Both the position numbers and the translations under genes were made by a program. Below the pieces are notes generated by a model that saw nothing but the letters and a program-made list of their open reading frames with translations, did not search any database and had not been told where the DNA came from. Shown here piece by piece: positions 8,250-16,561 of a DNA stretch of 64,000 nucleotides (its first letter is position 1; every line of letters begins with the position of its first letter). The DNA is from Bacteroidia bacterium (GTDB lineage: Bacteria; Bacteroidota; Bacteroidia; B-17B0; Aurantibacillaceae): the NCBI GenBank assembly GCA_016787785.1, contig JAEUTO010000010.1, positions 372,001 to 436,000 of the forward strand, written 5' to 3'.

Positions 8250-11200
8250 ATGAAAGCGTTTAAAGCACTCATTCCAGCTATTACACTAGCATTTACTTTT
8301 CAAACAATCAATGCGATCAATGATCCCAAAGCAAAACAAGCAGAAGGAAACTTTCAGGAAAATAAAGGACAGGTATATGACCAGAATTATAATTCACGCC
8401 CCGATGTATTATTTAGTGGTTCAGGTAACGGCATGGTTTATCACCTAAAAAATAATGGTGTAAGTTATCAATTACGCAATGTAGATAGATGGAAAGACGA
8501 AACAAGAAGTGCTTCTGAACAAGCTTTAAAAGTGCCTGATATTATTTCAATTTACAGGATCGATATTAATTGGAAGAATTGCAATTCAAATGTTGTAATA
8601 GAAAAAGGAGAAAAGACAGAGGGAGTAAGTAATTTTTATTTGCCAAACTGTCCTAATGGAATTTCAGGCGTTCAATCATACAAAAGTATTGTATATAAAA
8701 ATATTTATACAGGAATTGATCTTAAATGGTATCAAAAAAACAATGAGTTAGAATATGATTTTGTTGTAAAGCCAGGAGCAGATCCAACTAAAATTCGTCT
8801 GGAAATAAAAGGTGCAAAAAAACTTAGAATAAACACAAACGGAGAATTAGAAATTGAAACACCTTTTGGCATTATTACGGAGAAGGCGCCAGTTGCGTCT
8901 CAAAATAAAAATAAAATAAAAGCTGAATGGCTTTTGGTTAATAATGAACTTAGTTTCAAAATAGATAATTATGATGTAAATGAAGAATTGATCATTGACC
9001 CGGTTGTTAGAGTTTGGGGAACCTACTATGGAGGTGTTGGAAATGATAATATGATGGATACAAAGGCGGATGCCACCGGAAACGTTTACGTTGCAGGATA
9101 TGAAAATGCTAGTCCGGGTTTAGCAACTACTGGTGCACATCAGGTAACTGTTAGTGGTTTAAACGATTGTTTGTTGGTTAAATTTAATTCAATTGGTGTT
9201 CGTCAATGGGCTACTTATTATGGTGGTACAGGTAACGATTACGCTTACGGTTGCGCCGTTGCTCCTAGCGGAGATGTTTATATAGGCGGGAGTTCTGCCA
9301 GTACTACTTCAATTTCTACTGTTGGTAGTCATCAGGCTGGAAACGGAGGAAATATTGACGGTGTTTTAGTGAAGTTTAATTCGGCAGGCGTTCGCCAGTG
9401 GGCCACTTATTATGGAGGTACCGGTGATGAAATTATTTATGGTTGCACATCAGACGCCTTTGGAAATATCTTTGTTTCAGGAAGAACAAACAGTTCAAAT
9501 AATATTGCCACAGCCAGTGGTTTTCAATCCATTTATCTGGGAGGTGCAACGGATGCGTTCATGGCCAAATTTAGTCCGGGTGGTGTTAGACGATGGGCAA
9601 CTTACTATGGAAGTAGTGGAGCTGATGAAGCATTTAGAAGTTGTACTGATGCGACCGGAAAAGTTTTTTTTGCGGGGTTTACTGCCGGAACGGGTACATT
9701 AGTTGCAACTCCGGGAACTCATCAAACGGTTAATGGAGGCGGTGGTAATCCCGATGGATTTCTCGTAAAATTTGATTCTATTGGCGCACGACAATGGGCA
9801 ACTTTATATGGCGGTTTAGGAAGTGACTTTGGGAGAGCTTGTGCCATTGACGGTGCAGGAGATGTATATTTGACGGGATATGTTCCCTTTGGTACAACGT
9901 CAACTTTAATAGCTACCGCAGGCGCTTTCCAAACAAATGGTCTTGGTGGAAGTACCGAAGGATACTTAGTGAAATTTAACTCAACCGGAATTCGTCAATG
10001 GGGTACGTACGTAAGCACCATAGCAAATGATTATATCCTGTCTTGTCAATTTGATGGATCTTCGAATATTTACGTTTCAGGATACACAAATGTGGTAACA
10101 GCAGCTAATGTACAAATGTCAACTTCAGGCAGTCACCAACCCATAATAGGAGGATTAAACGATGGTTTCATTAATAAATTTGATCTTTCAGGTGTTCGCC
10201 AATGGGGTACATACTATGGAGGTGCGTTGGATGATTATATTCAATCCTCATGTGTTGCTTCCGCCGGTATAATTTATGTAGCAGGGTGGACGAGCAGTCC
10301 AACTGGTATTTCTACTGCGGCAGGACATCAAACCACTTTAAATACAGCAACCGATGGCTTTTTAGCACAGTTTAAAGATTGCGCAGGAACTACGTTTAGT
10401 ATCTCCGGAACAAATACAGTTTGCGCCGGGCAATCACTTACTTTAACCGGTGTTGGAACAGGAATAACTACCTATTCATGGAACTCCGGTCCCACCTCAA
10501 GTTCTATTGTTGTAACCCCAACCGCAACAACAGTTTATAGTTTAAGTGGCACAACATCAACATTAGGCTGTAATTATTTTACAAGTGCCAGCGTAACTAT
10601 TTCGCCAAGCCCATCCATAACTATTTCAGCAACTAACTATTCTATCTGTTCAGGCAACACAGTAGTTATAACTGCTACTGGCGCAACAAACTATACATGG
10701 TACCCGGGTAACAATTCTGTTGCTTCCATATTAGAGTCTCCAATAGCCACTTCGGTTTATACAGTTATTGGGAATTCAGGTGCCTGTAATTCTATTAAAA
10801 CAGTTACTATAAATGTCACAACAACACCAACCTTAATTTTAAGTTCAACCTCGCCTGTTATCTGTTCTGGTAACTCAATTCTACTGAATGCCTACGGAGC
10901 ATCTACCTATTCATGGAGCTCTGGGCCAACTACCCAATCTATTAGTCTATCGCCAACGGTTACAACTAACTATACTGTTACAGGATATAATGGTATGTGC
11001 ACAGATACCGAAACGCTGCAATTAACTGTAAATCCAAGTCCAACAATTTCTGTAAGCGATCACACAATTTGTGTGGGCGGAACAGCAACTCTTACGGCAA
11101 GTGGCGCAATAACATACAATTGGAGTAATGGAGCAACAACTTTTTCAACCGCAGTCACTCCTACAGCCAACACCTTTTACTCCGTTAGCGGTACAAATAG

Positions 11201-11939
11201 TTTTGGTTGTACTGCAAGTGCCCCGGTTACGGTATTTGTTGGTACTTCACTCGGAATAAACATTTCAGCTTCATCAAATATTGTTTGTGCCGGTGATCTT
11301 GTAACAATAAGTGCAAACGGAGCCAGTACTTATACCTGGAACACGAATGCAAATACATCTTCAATATCTGTGAATCCAACAACGTCAACAACTTACACAG
11401 TCAACGGAGAAAGTGGTTCCTGCTCAGGTTCCAATACCATACTAATATCTGTAAACCCTTTACCCACAATAGCAGCAACCGCAAATTCAACATTAGTATG
11501 TGCAGGCAACACTATCACTTTGAATGCAAATGGTGCCATTACTTATACTTGGGCACCGGGGAGTTTTACGTTACCTGCAATTACTGAAACACCTTCTATT
11601 ACCACAGTTTATACAGTTACGGGAACAGATGTTAACGGGTGTGTAAATTCCCAAACAGTTAGTGCAAATGTTAGTCCTTGCGCGGGTATAAAAACCTTTA
11701 GTAATGGAAATAACGAGATCAATATTTATCCAAATCCAACAAACGCTCTCGTAAATATTGAGACTTCATTTGAAAAATTTGAAATAACTATGTACAATTC
11801 CATTGGGCAATCTGTTTTTGAAAAGAAAAATGTGTCAGATCGTTTTGTAATAAATGTTAGTGCTTTGGCAAAAGGCGTATATACTATAAAATTAGCAACT
11901 TCAGAAGGATCAATAATTAAAAAACTAATTGTAGAATGA
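8250..11939 (+). CDS. Giant T9SS surface protein: DUF7948-like head, seven SBBP repeats, six Ig-like repeats
   Basis: 1229 residues with a signal peptide to about residue 22. Residues ~30-250 form a conserved head starting 'GNFQENKGQV', typical of the domain placed before SBBP repeats (DUF7948). Seven repeats marked by 'V-R-Q-W-A-T-Y-Y-G-G' follow to about residue 705. From ~710 to 1145 there are six Ig-like units of the form 'C-x-G-x-x-x-x-L-x-A-x-G-A-x-x-Y-x-W ... T-x-Y-x-V-x-G'. A type A sorting domain ends the protein (IYPNPTNALVNI ... KGVYTIKL ... KKLIVE). It is likely a surface adhesin or binding protein; the ligand is unknown. It is the first gene after the LytTR-type repeats and overlaps the next gene by ATGA. 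Confidence 0.9.
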   Translation: MKAFKALIPAITLAFTFQTINAINDPKAKQAEGNFQENKGQVYDQNYNSRPDVLFSGSGNGMVYHLKNNGVSYQLRNVDRWKDETRSASEQALKVPDIISIYRIDINWKNCNSNVVIEKGEKTEGVSNFYLPNCPNGISGVQSYKSIVYKNIYTGIDLKWYQKNNELEYDFVVKPGADPTKIRLEIKGAKKLRINTNGELEIETPFGIITEKAPVASQNKNKIKAEWLLVNNELSFKIDNYDVNEELIIDPVVRVWGTYYGGVGNDNMMDTKADATGNVYVAGYENASPGLATTGAHQVTVSGLNDCLLVKFNSIGVRQWATYYGGTGNDYAYGCAVAPSGDVYIGGSSASTTSISTVGSHQAGNGGNIDGVLVKFNSAGVRQWATYYGGTGDEIIYGCTSDAFGNIFVSGRTNSSNNIATASGFQSIYLGGATDAFMAKFSPGGVRRWATYYGSSGADEAFRSCTDATGKVFFAGFTAGTGTLVATPGTHQTVNGGGGNPDGFLVKFDSIGARQWATLYGGLGSDFGRACAIDGAGDVYLTGYVPFGTTSTLIATAGAFQTNGLGGSTEGYLVKFNSTGIRQWGTYVSTIANDYILSCQFDGSSNIYVSGYTNVVTAANVQMSTSGSHQPIIGGLNDGFINKFDLSGVRQWGTYYGGALDDYIQSSCVASAGIIYVAGWTSSPTGISTAAGHQTTLNTATDGFLAQFKDCAGTTFSISGTNTVCAGQSLTLTGVGTGITTYSWNSGPTSSSIVVTPTATTVYSLSGTTSTLGCNYFTSASVTISPSPSITISATNYSICSGNTVVITATGATNYTWYPGNNSVASILESPIATSVYTVIGNSGACNSIKTVTINVTTTPTLILSSTSPVICSGNSILLNAYGASTYSWSSGPTTQSISLSPTVTTNYTVTGYNGMCTDTETLQLTVNPSPTISVSDHTICVGGTATLTASGAITYNWSNGATTFSTAVTPTANTFYSVSGTNSFGCTASAPVTVFVGTSLGINISASSNIVCAGDLVTISANGASTYTWNTNANTSSISVNPTTSTTYTVNGESGSCSGSNTILISVNPLPTIAATANSTLVCAGNTITLNANGAITYTWAPGSFTLPAITETPSITTVYTVTGTDVNGCVNSQTVSANVSPCAGIKTFSNGNNEINIYPNPTNALVNIETSFEKFEITMYNSIGQSVFEKKNVSDRFVINVSALAKGVYTIKLATSEGSIIKKLIVE

Positions 11940-13240
11940 GAAAAATACTAATAGTTACACTATTTATATCAGGTTTATTGATGAACGCCCAGGAACCCTC
12001 TAATCCAGCTGCGAAAGCACAATACAAAACATATAAAACAGCTATTGATAAATTAAGTGCTATCGATCCTGTTGAAAAAGTTGCAGCGTATAAAAATCAA
12101 ATTTCGCAAGCGGAGGCGGCGCTTAACAATATTAAAAAATATGAGCCTGGTTTTGACGTTACCTCCATGGAAGCAGAACTATTGAAACACAAAACAAAAG
12201 TTGGAGATGCTCCTAAGGATGAAAAAGCTTTAGATTTTGCAAAATTAAGAGCAGAGGTGGATAAAATGAAATCCGAGAATCTTCAGGGAGTTACGCTTTC
12301 AAGCAATGGGAATTGGGGACAGGTACAGTTTTATCTAGATCTGTATAAAAAGAAATATCCTGAAAGCGAGTTGGCTCCTTACAAAAAAGAGTTAGATGAT
12401 TATAAAGTTACCTATAAATCAAAAGTGGGCGAAAAGAAGCAGGAAAAGAGCAACTTAAATGCTTTTGAAGATGAATTTAAGAAAACATTTTTCAGAGACC
12501 GCTATGATTTAGAAACTGATAAAGAAGAAAATTTATCAATTATTGAAGCCAATTTAAAAACCTATCAAAAAAACTTAGAGGCATTTTTAACTCCCGAAAA
12601 CATTGCTGTTGCTACTAAAATAGACGACCATCCTTCAAAAAGTTTATACAAAATGGTTATGGATGGTAACGCGGGAACAAAATCACTTATTTCAGAAATA
12701 AAAAAGAATATTGGCACAAAATATTTTACAAGAAAAGTAAAAGCTGTGAGTTTTTATTGTAAGCTTCAATCCTACCAAATAAAGTACAACTGTTACAGAA
12801 AGTTATTTGGAGAAAAACCTGAACTGGTAACTGTTTGCGAAGATATAAATAAAGAAATAAAAGCAATTGGGACTAAAGAAGAATTAGTAGCACTTGCAGA
12901 AAAAAATAATATCGAAGAAATTAAAAACAGGCAAATGAGGCCAGCTGTAAGAAACGATGAGGTTATTGAAAAGGAAATTAGAAATGCTTTAAAGGATAAA
13001 GACGGCACAATCTTAAAAATTAATTTATTGGATAAGGATTGGAGAGTTGTAAGAAATGAATTAACTGGAATCGCTTTAAGCAGAGCACAGGACTTTCACA
13101 TGGCAGTAAAAAAGAGTAATGGTAAATGCGTGCTGTATGATTTGATTTTACATGAAGATTTTGATGGTACTAAATACTTATCAGGATATGTAAGTGGTTA
13201 TGGAACCGGATGGGAAATGCTTTGTGAAAATGTTAAATAA
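11936..13240 (+). CDS. Exported helical protein, short form of the 'DP-x-YD / DW-x-I-TG' family
   Basis: 434 residues with a signal peptide (about 1-18, ending NAQ). The Lys/Glu-rich helical N-terminal half has a diverged motif 'IKKYEPGFDVTSMEAELL' near residue 63. The C-terminal domain core is 'DKDWRVVRNELTGIALSRA', and the protein ends in MLCENVK, close to the ending of the protein at 981 (ICENVNK). The start ATG overlaps the stop of the giant surface protein (ATGA, 11936-11939), repeating the arrangement at 3997. The next gene starts 12 bases downstream. No known domain is recognised. It is probably periplasmic or surface associated and works with its upstream neighbour. Confidence 0.75.
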   Translation: MRKILIVTLFISGLLMNAQEPSNPAAKAQYKTYKTAIDKLSAIDPVEKVAAYKNQISQAEAALNNIKKYEPGFDVTSMEAELLKHKTKVGDAPKDEKALDFAKLRAEVDKMKSENLQGVTLSSNGNWGQVQFYLDLYKKKYPESELAPYKKELDDYKVTYKSKVGEKKQEKSNLNAFEDEFKKTFFRDRYDLETDKEENLSIIEANLKTYQKNLEAFLTPENIAVATKIDDHPSKSLYKMVMDGNAGTKSLISEIKKNIGTKYFTRKVKAVSFYCKLQSYQIKYNCYRKLFGEKPELVTVCEDINKEIKAIGTKEELVALAEKNNIEEIKNRQMRPAVRNDEVIEKEIRNALKDKDGTILKINLLDKDWRVVRNELTGIALSRAQDFHMAVKKSNGKCVLYDLILHEDFDGTKYLSGYVSGYGTGWEMLCENVK

Positions 13241-13252
13241 AAACGATGTAAT

Positions 13253-15151
13253 ATGAAAAAACTAATACTAATTTTTTTAATACCCCTGGCTTTAAATTTA
13301 AATTCGCAAATAGCCTATTCGTGGGCAAGGCAAACCGGAGGAACCAGTACTGAAGACAGCCAATGTATCGCGAGTGATGCAAGTGGTAACGTTTACATTG
13401 CGGGTTCTTTTCAGGGAACTGTTGATTTTGATCCGGGTGCAGGAACAACAACTTTAGTTTCGGCTGGGAGTGACGATGCATTTATCTCAAAATTTGATGC
13501 AAATGGAAATTTTATTGCGGTGTACACTTTTACAAATAATCTATTCTGTAAAATTTTTGGTATTACGATAGACAACGGCGGGAATATTATCACAACAGGA
13601 GCCTTTTCAGGTTCTGTTGATTTTGATCCTGGTGTTGCTGTTAACGCAAAAACGTCAAATGGGCTTAACGATATTTTTGTTTGTAAATTAAGTTCTACAG
13701 GTACTTTTATGTGGGTAAAAGCAATAGGCTCCTTTGGTTCTGACGATTTTGGGGTTTCGGTTACAACAGATGTAAGCGCGAATGTTTTGGTAACAGGATA
13801 TTTCCAGGGAACTAACGTTAACTTTGATGTGGGAGCCAGTAATTTTGCTATGACTGCTTTTTCTGGAAAAGATGTTTTTGTTTTAAAATTAAATTCAGGA
13901 GGTGTGTTTACCTGGGCTATTGATATTGGTGGATCAGGAACTGAAGTGGGTCAAACAATAAAAACAGATGGTTCAGGAAATGTTTATCTAGGGGGTTATT
14001 TTGGATTTACTGTTGATTTTGATCCCGGTGCAGGCACTGCCAATTTAACAAGTGCAGGTGGAAACGATGCTTTCATCGCAAAATATACATCTTCAGGTAT
14101 TTATGTTTGGGTTAAAAAATTTAGTGGGGGATTGGATGAAGTTTGTTACAGTATTAGCGTTAATTCTGCTGGAGATATATACTCTACAGGTACTTTCCAA
14201 AGCACTACTGATTTTGATCCCGATGCGGGAACATTTAATTTGGGGCCATCAAATACAAATGATGATATATTTGTATCTAAACTAAATTCTACGGGAGCAT
14301 TTGTTTGGGCAAAAAAATTTGGTGGAAGCGCCGTTGATTTTGGAACTTCTATTTCTGTAGATGCTTCGGGTGTTTATACAACCGGCTATTACGCTGGCAC
14401 AGCGGATTTTGATCCTTCGACCACAAGTGTTGTAAATTTAGTTGCCACTGCAGGTTCCGACTTTTTTATTTCAAAGTTAGATCTTAATGGAAATTATATT
14501 TTCGCAAAAAGTATCGGTGGCTCTGGCAATGATATCGGGCGAGCAATAATTACGCCTTCTACAGATCTTATCTACACTACAGGTGCGTTTAATACAATAG
14601 CCGATTTTGATATCAGTCCTCTTGCTACTTCAAATTTAACAAGCGTGGGATCAACAGATGCTTTTTTATTAAAGTTAATTCCTTGCCCTTTGCAAACACC
14701 TACAGTTGTAGCCTCCTCAACTTTAATTTGCAGTGGCTATACAAGTAGTTTGTCGGTTATCGGAGCTGTAAATTACACATGGAGTACAGGCGCAACAACT
14801 TCTGTTATTGCAGTTACGCCATCAATTACCACTGGCTATTCTGTAAGCGGAATGTACACAAACGGTTGCGTAAATACGGGAAGTATTAATATACAGGTTA
14901 GCGCTTGTACCGGAACTGATGAACATAGTATTTCGGGTGGTATAATAAGCGTATTTCCAAACCCAAATAGTGGCGTGTTTACGCTTAGAGCTGCAACTGC
15001 AGGAAAATTAATGGTTGTAAATTCATTAGGGCAATTGGTTGACGAGATATATGTAAATGAAGGTTCTCAAAAGATCAACATAAGCCTGGGAGCAGGAATA
15101 TATTATTTGATCGATAAACATGAAAAAATAAAGATCGTAATTGCCAATTAG
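13253..15151 (+). CDS. T9SS-exported seven-unit propeller-like protein with one Ig-like unit
   Basis: 632 residues. Signal peptide, then seven 'D-F-D-P-G-A-G' type repeats (to about residue 478), one Ig-like unit (~481-560, 'LICSGYTSSLSVIGAVNYTW') and a type A sorting domain (VFPNPNSGVFTL ... GAGIYYLI). The propeller part is a clear paralog of the protein at 2306: the openings 'YSWARQTGGT' and 'LSWAKSIGSS' and the block 'TFTNNLFCKIFGITIDNGGNII' correspond position by position. The extra Ig-like unit resembles those in the proteins at 8250 and 18358, so this gene looks like a mosaic. It is the last gene of the operon that begins at 8250, since a strong terminator follows at 15197. Confidence 0.87.
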   Translation: MKKLILIFLIPLALNLNSQIAYSWARQTGGTSTEDSQCIASDASGNVYIAGSFQGTVDFDPGAGTTTLVSAGSDDAFISKFDANGNFIAVYTFTNNLFCKIFGITIDNGGNIITTGAFSGSVDFDPGVAVNAKTSNGLNDIFVCKLSSTGTFMWVKAIGSFGSDDFGVSVTTDVSANVLVTGYFQGTNVNFDVGASNFAMTAFSGKDVFVLKLNSGGVFTWAIDIGGSGTEVGQTIKTDGSGNVYLGGYFGFTVDFDPGAGTANLTSAGGNDAFIAKYTSSGIYVWVKKFSGGLDEVCYSISVNSAGDIYSTGTFQSTTDFDPDAGTFNLGPSNTNDDIFVSKLNSTGAFVWAKKFGGSAVDFGTSISVDASGVYTTGYYAGTADFDPSTTSVVNLVATAGSDFFISKLDLNGNYIFAKSIGGSGNDIGRAIITPSTDLIYTTGAFNTIADFDISPLATSNLTSVGSTDAFLLKLIPCPLQTPTVVASSTLICSGYTSSLSVIGAVNYTWSTGATTSVIAVTPSITTGYSVSGMYTNGCVNTGSINIQVSACTGTDEHSISGGIISVFPNPNSGVFTLRAATAGKLMVVNSLGQLVDEIYVNEGSQKINISLGAGIYYLIDKHEKIKIVIAN

Positions 15152-15196
15152 TTATTAAGGGTTTTAAATATTAAGGTAATTACTGTTTTGATCAAG

Positions 15197-15229
15197 TAAG
15201 GGTAGACTGTGTGCTACCCTTATTTTATT
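15197..15229 (+). terminator. Rho-independent terminator of the 8250-15151 operon
   Basis: A 9-bp perfect stem, TAAGGGTAG / CTACCCTTA, with an 8-base loop (15206-15213) is followed by ATTTTATTT. It lies 45 bases after the stop of the propeller/Ig gene and sets the end of that operon. Confidence 0.85.
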
Positions 15230-15329
15230 TAATATAATAAACGGCTAAGTTTAAAAAATGAAACACCTTGTGGCAGCGATACTTTAGCCTTTTTTTTACA
15301 AATGCAATCGTAAATTGGATAGAAATAAA

Positions 15330-15689
15330 CTATTTATTTTCGTTTAAAGGATAGATCCTGAAATAATATTCATTATTCTTTTCTTGTTTATAAAGTGCTA
15401 TAAACTGTCTGTCAATATATTCATATAAAATGGCCCTGAAAGTTTTTTCTTCATCAGTGTAGGTTGTAATTACAGCATCTTTTACGGTTAAAATATTCAG
15501 ACTATCGTTTTTTTTAATTTTAATTTTTAGCTTGTTAAACCCTTTTATCAAAGCATTAAGATCGTTTTTAGGTTTAACGATTGTTACACTTAATCCATTA
15601 AAAAAGCGAGAGTTTTTATTTGCTGCTTCTACAAAATCGTCAAGTATTCTTTCATATGAGCTAACTTCTTTTATCATCTTGATTTGCAT
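15330..15689 (-). CDS. Hypothetical protein
   Basis: 119 residues, rich in Lys, Asn and Glu, with no signal peptide or membrane segment, so probably cytoplasmic. It alternates predicted helix (1-25, 45-60) and strand, and I recognise no family. It is the only gene on the minus strand in the first 23 kb and stands alone between the terminator at 15197 and the repeat element at 15770. Its reading frame is open throughout and no gene opposes it, which supports it being real. The start is ATG at 15689; an in-frame Met five residues later is an alternative. It could be a small regulator of the neighbouring island, but nothing in the sequence shows this. Confidence 0.5.
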   Translation of the reverse strand: MQIKMIKEVSSYERILDDFVEAANKNSRFFNGLSVTIVKPKNDLNALIKGFNKLKIKIKKNDSLNILTVKDAVITTYTDEEKTFRAILYEYIDRQFIALYKQEKNNEYYFRIYPLNENK

Positions 15690-15769
15690 TAGATAGATTT
15701 GTTAAAGGCGGATACCAGACCTACATCCTTTCAGGTACAAAAGTGACAAAAATATTCTTGCTTATTCTA

Positions 15770-15800
15770 TCACTTATCCAAAAACCTATATCACTTATCC
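15770..15800 (+). promoter_or_regulatory. Second copy of the LytTR-type direct repeat, upstream of the 15927 operon
   Basis: TCACTTATCC at 15770-15779 and again at 15791-15800, with the same 21-bp period as at 8140-8170 and a similar A-rich spacer (AAAAACCTATA against AAAATAACCCA). It is 126 bases before the ATG at 15927. A near-consensus -7 box, TACTTTTA, lies at 15831-15838. It is probably a second target site for the regulator encoded at 7383. Confidence 0.7.
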
Positions 15801-15926
15801 ATGTATTTAATTAACAGATCTCATTAACGGTACTTTTACAACCAATAAGATAATTATGAAACTAAGTAAATAAAAAAATAAATTTTAAAGACTAAGTAAA
15901 TCAATAAATCCATCAAATCTAAAAAA

Positions 15927-16535
15927 ATGAAAAAAAATCTGAAAATTGTAACGCTGTGCTGTCTTGCAAGCTTTTTAATAATCTCATGTGGCTCAAAACA
16001 AACCGGTGGATCAACTGTACAGGACGAAAGCAAAGCTACTTCTGAAACATCTGGTGAAGCGAAAAAAGTTAATGCCAATTTAGGCTTAACTATGACAGAC
16101 ACTCCGATAGAAAAGCTTGGATTTACATTAGGGCTGCCAACGGGTTGGTCTTTGACAGAGCCTACGGAAATGATGGACATGATAACCTGTTCTGTTAAAA
16201 GTGGTGGTACTGAAGTTTTTTATATCGAAAGTAGTGCTACTAAACAGGATAATCCTGGATTAGCAAGTATGTTGGAAGCATGGGACAACGCAGATAAATA
16301 TTCTGTGTTAGAGAAAGAAGAAAATACCGCATTTGATGGCGGCAGTAGAACCGGTTTGGTGGTTTGGAAAAAGAAAGTAGATAACAAGGCGAGAGAAGTA
16401 GTATTTGACTATTTCATAACACTAAATGGTGATAAAATTAAGTTTGCTAAATTCTATCCAACAGATAACACCTACAATTGCAATTCTATCGACACATGCA
16501 TAGCAATAATTAAATCAATTAAACAAAAAAAATAG
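15927..16535 (+). CDS. Lipoprotein of unknown function
   Basis: 202 residues with a lipoprotein signal, 'LASFLIISCGSK'; Cys21 follows the hydrophobic core. A Ser/Thr-rich linker (to about 45) leads into a compact domain beginning 'LGLTMTDTPIEKLGFTLGLPTGW' and ending in 'CIAIIKSIKQKK'. The 'F-x-L-x-L-P-x-G-W' strand and the closing 'I-x-x-S-I-K' helix are reminiscent of small PsbP-like lipoproteins, but this resemblance is weak. It is the first gene after the direct repeats at 15770 and lies 26 bases before the coiled-coil gene at 16562. It should sit on the periplasmic face of the inner membrane or in the outer membrane. Confidence 0.75.
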   Translation: MKKNLKIVTLCCLASFLIISCGSKQTGGSTVQDESKATSETSGEAKKVNANLGLTMTDTPIEKLGFTLGLPTGWSLTEPTEMMDMITCSVKSGGTEVFYIESSATKQDNPGLASMLEAWDNADKYSVLEKEENTAFDGGSRTGLVVWKKKVDNKAREVVFDYFITLNGDKIKFAKFYPTDNTYNCNSIDTCIAIIKSIKQKK

Positions 16536-16561
16536 CAAGCTTAATCGTTAATACCTAAACC

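Noticed and set aside
8250-11700. Regular short repeats that might suggest a CRISPR array or VNTR
   Set aside because: The repeats are in frame, diverged at synonymous sites and encode SBBP and Ig-like units; there are no identical repeats with unique spacers.
15854-16180. 108-codon open frame on the minus strand across the direct-repeat leader
   Set aside because: It overlaps the start of the lipoprotein gene at 15927, whose signal peptide and lipobox are convincing.
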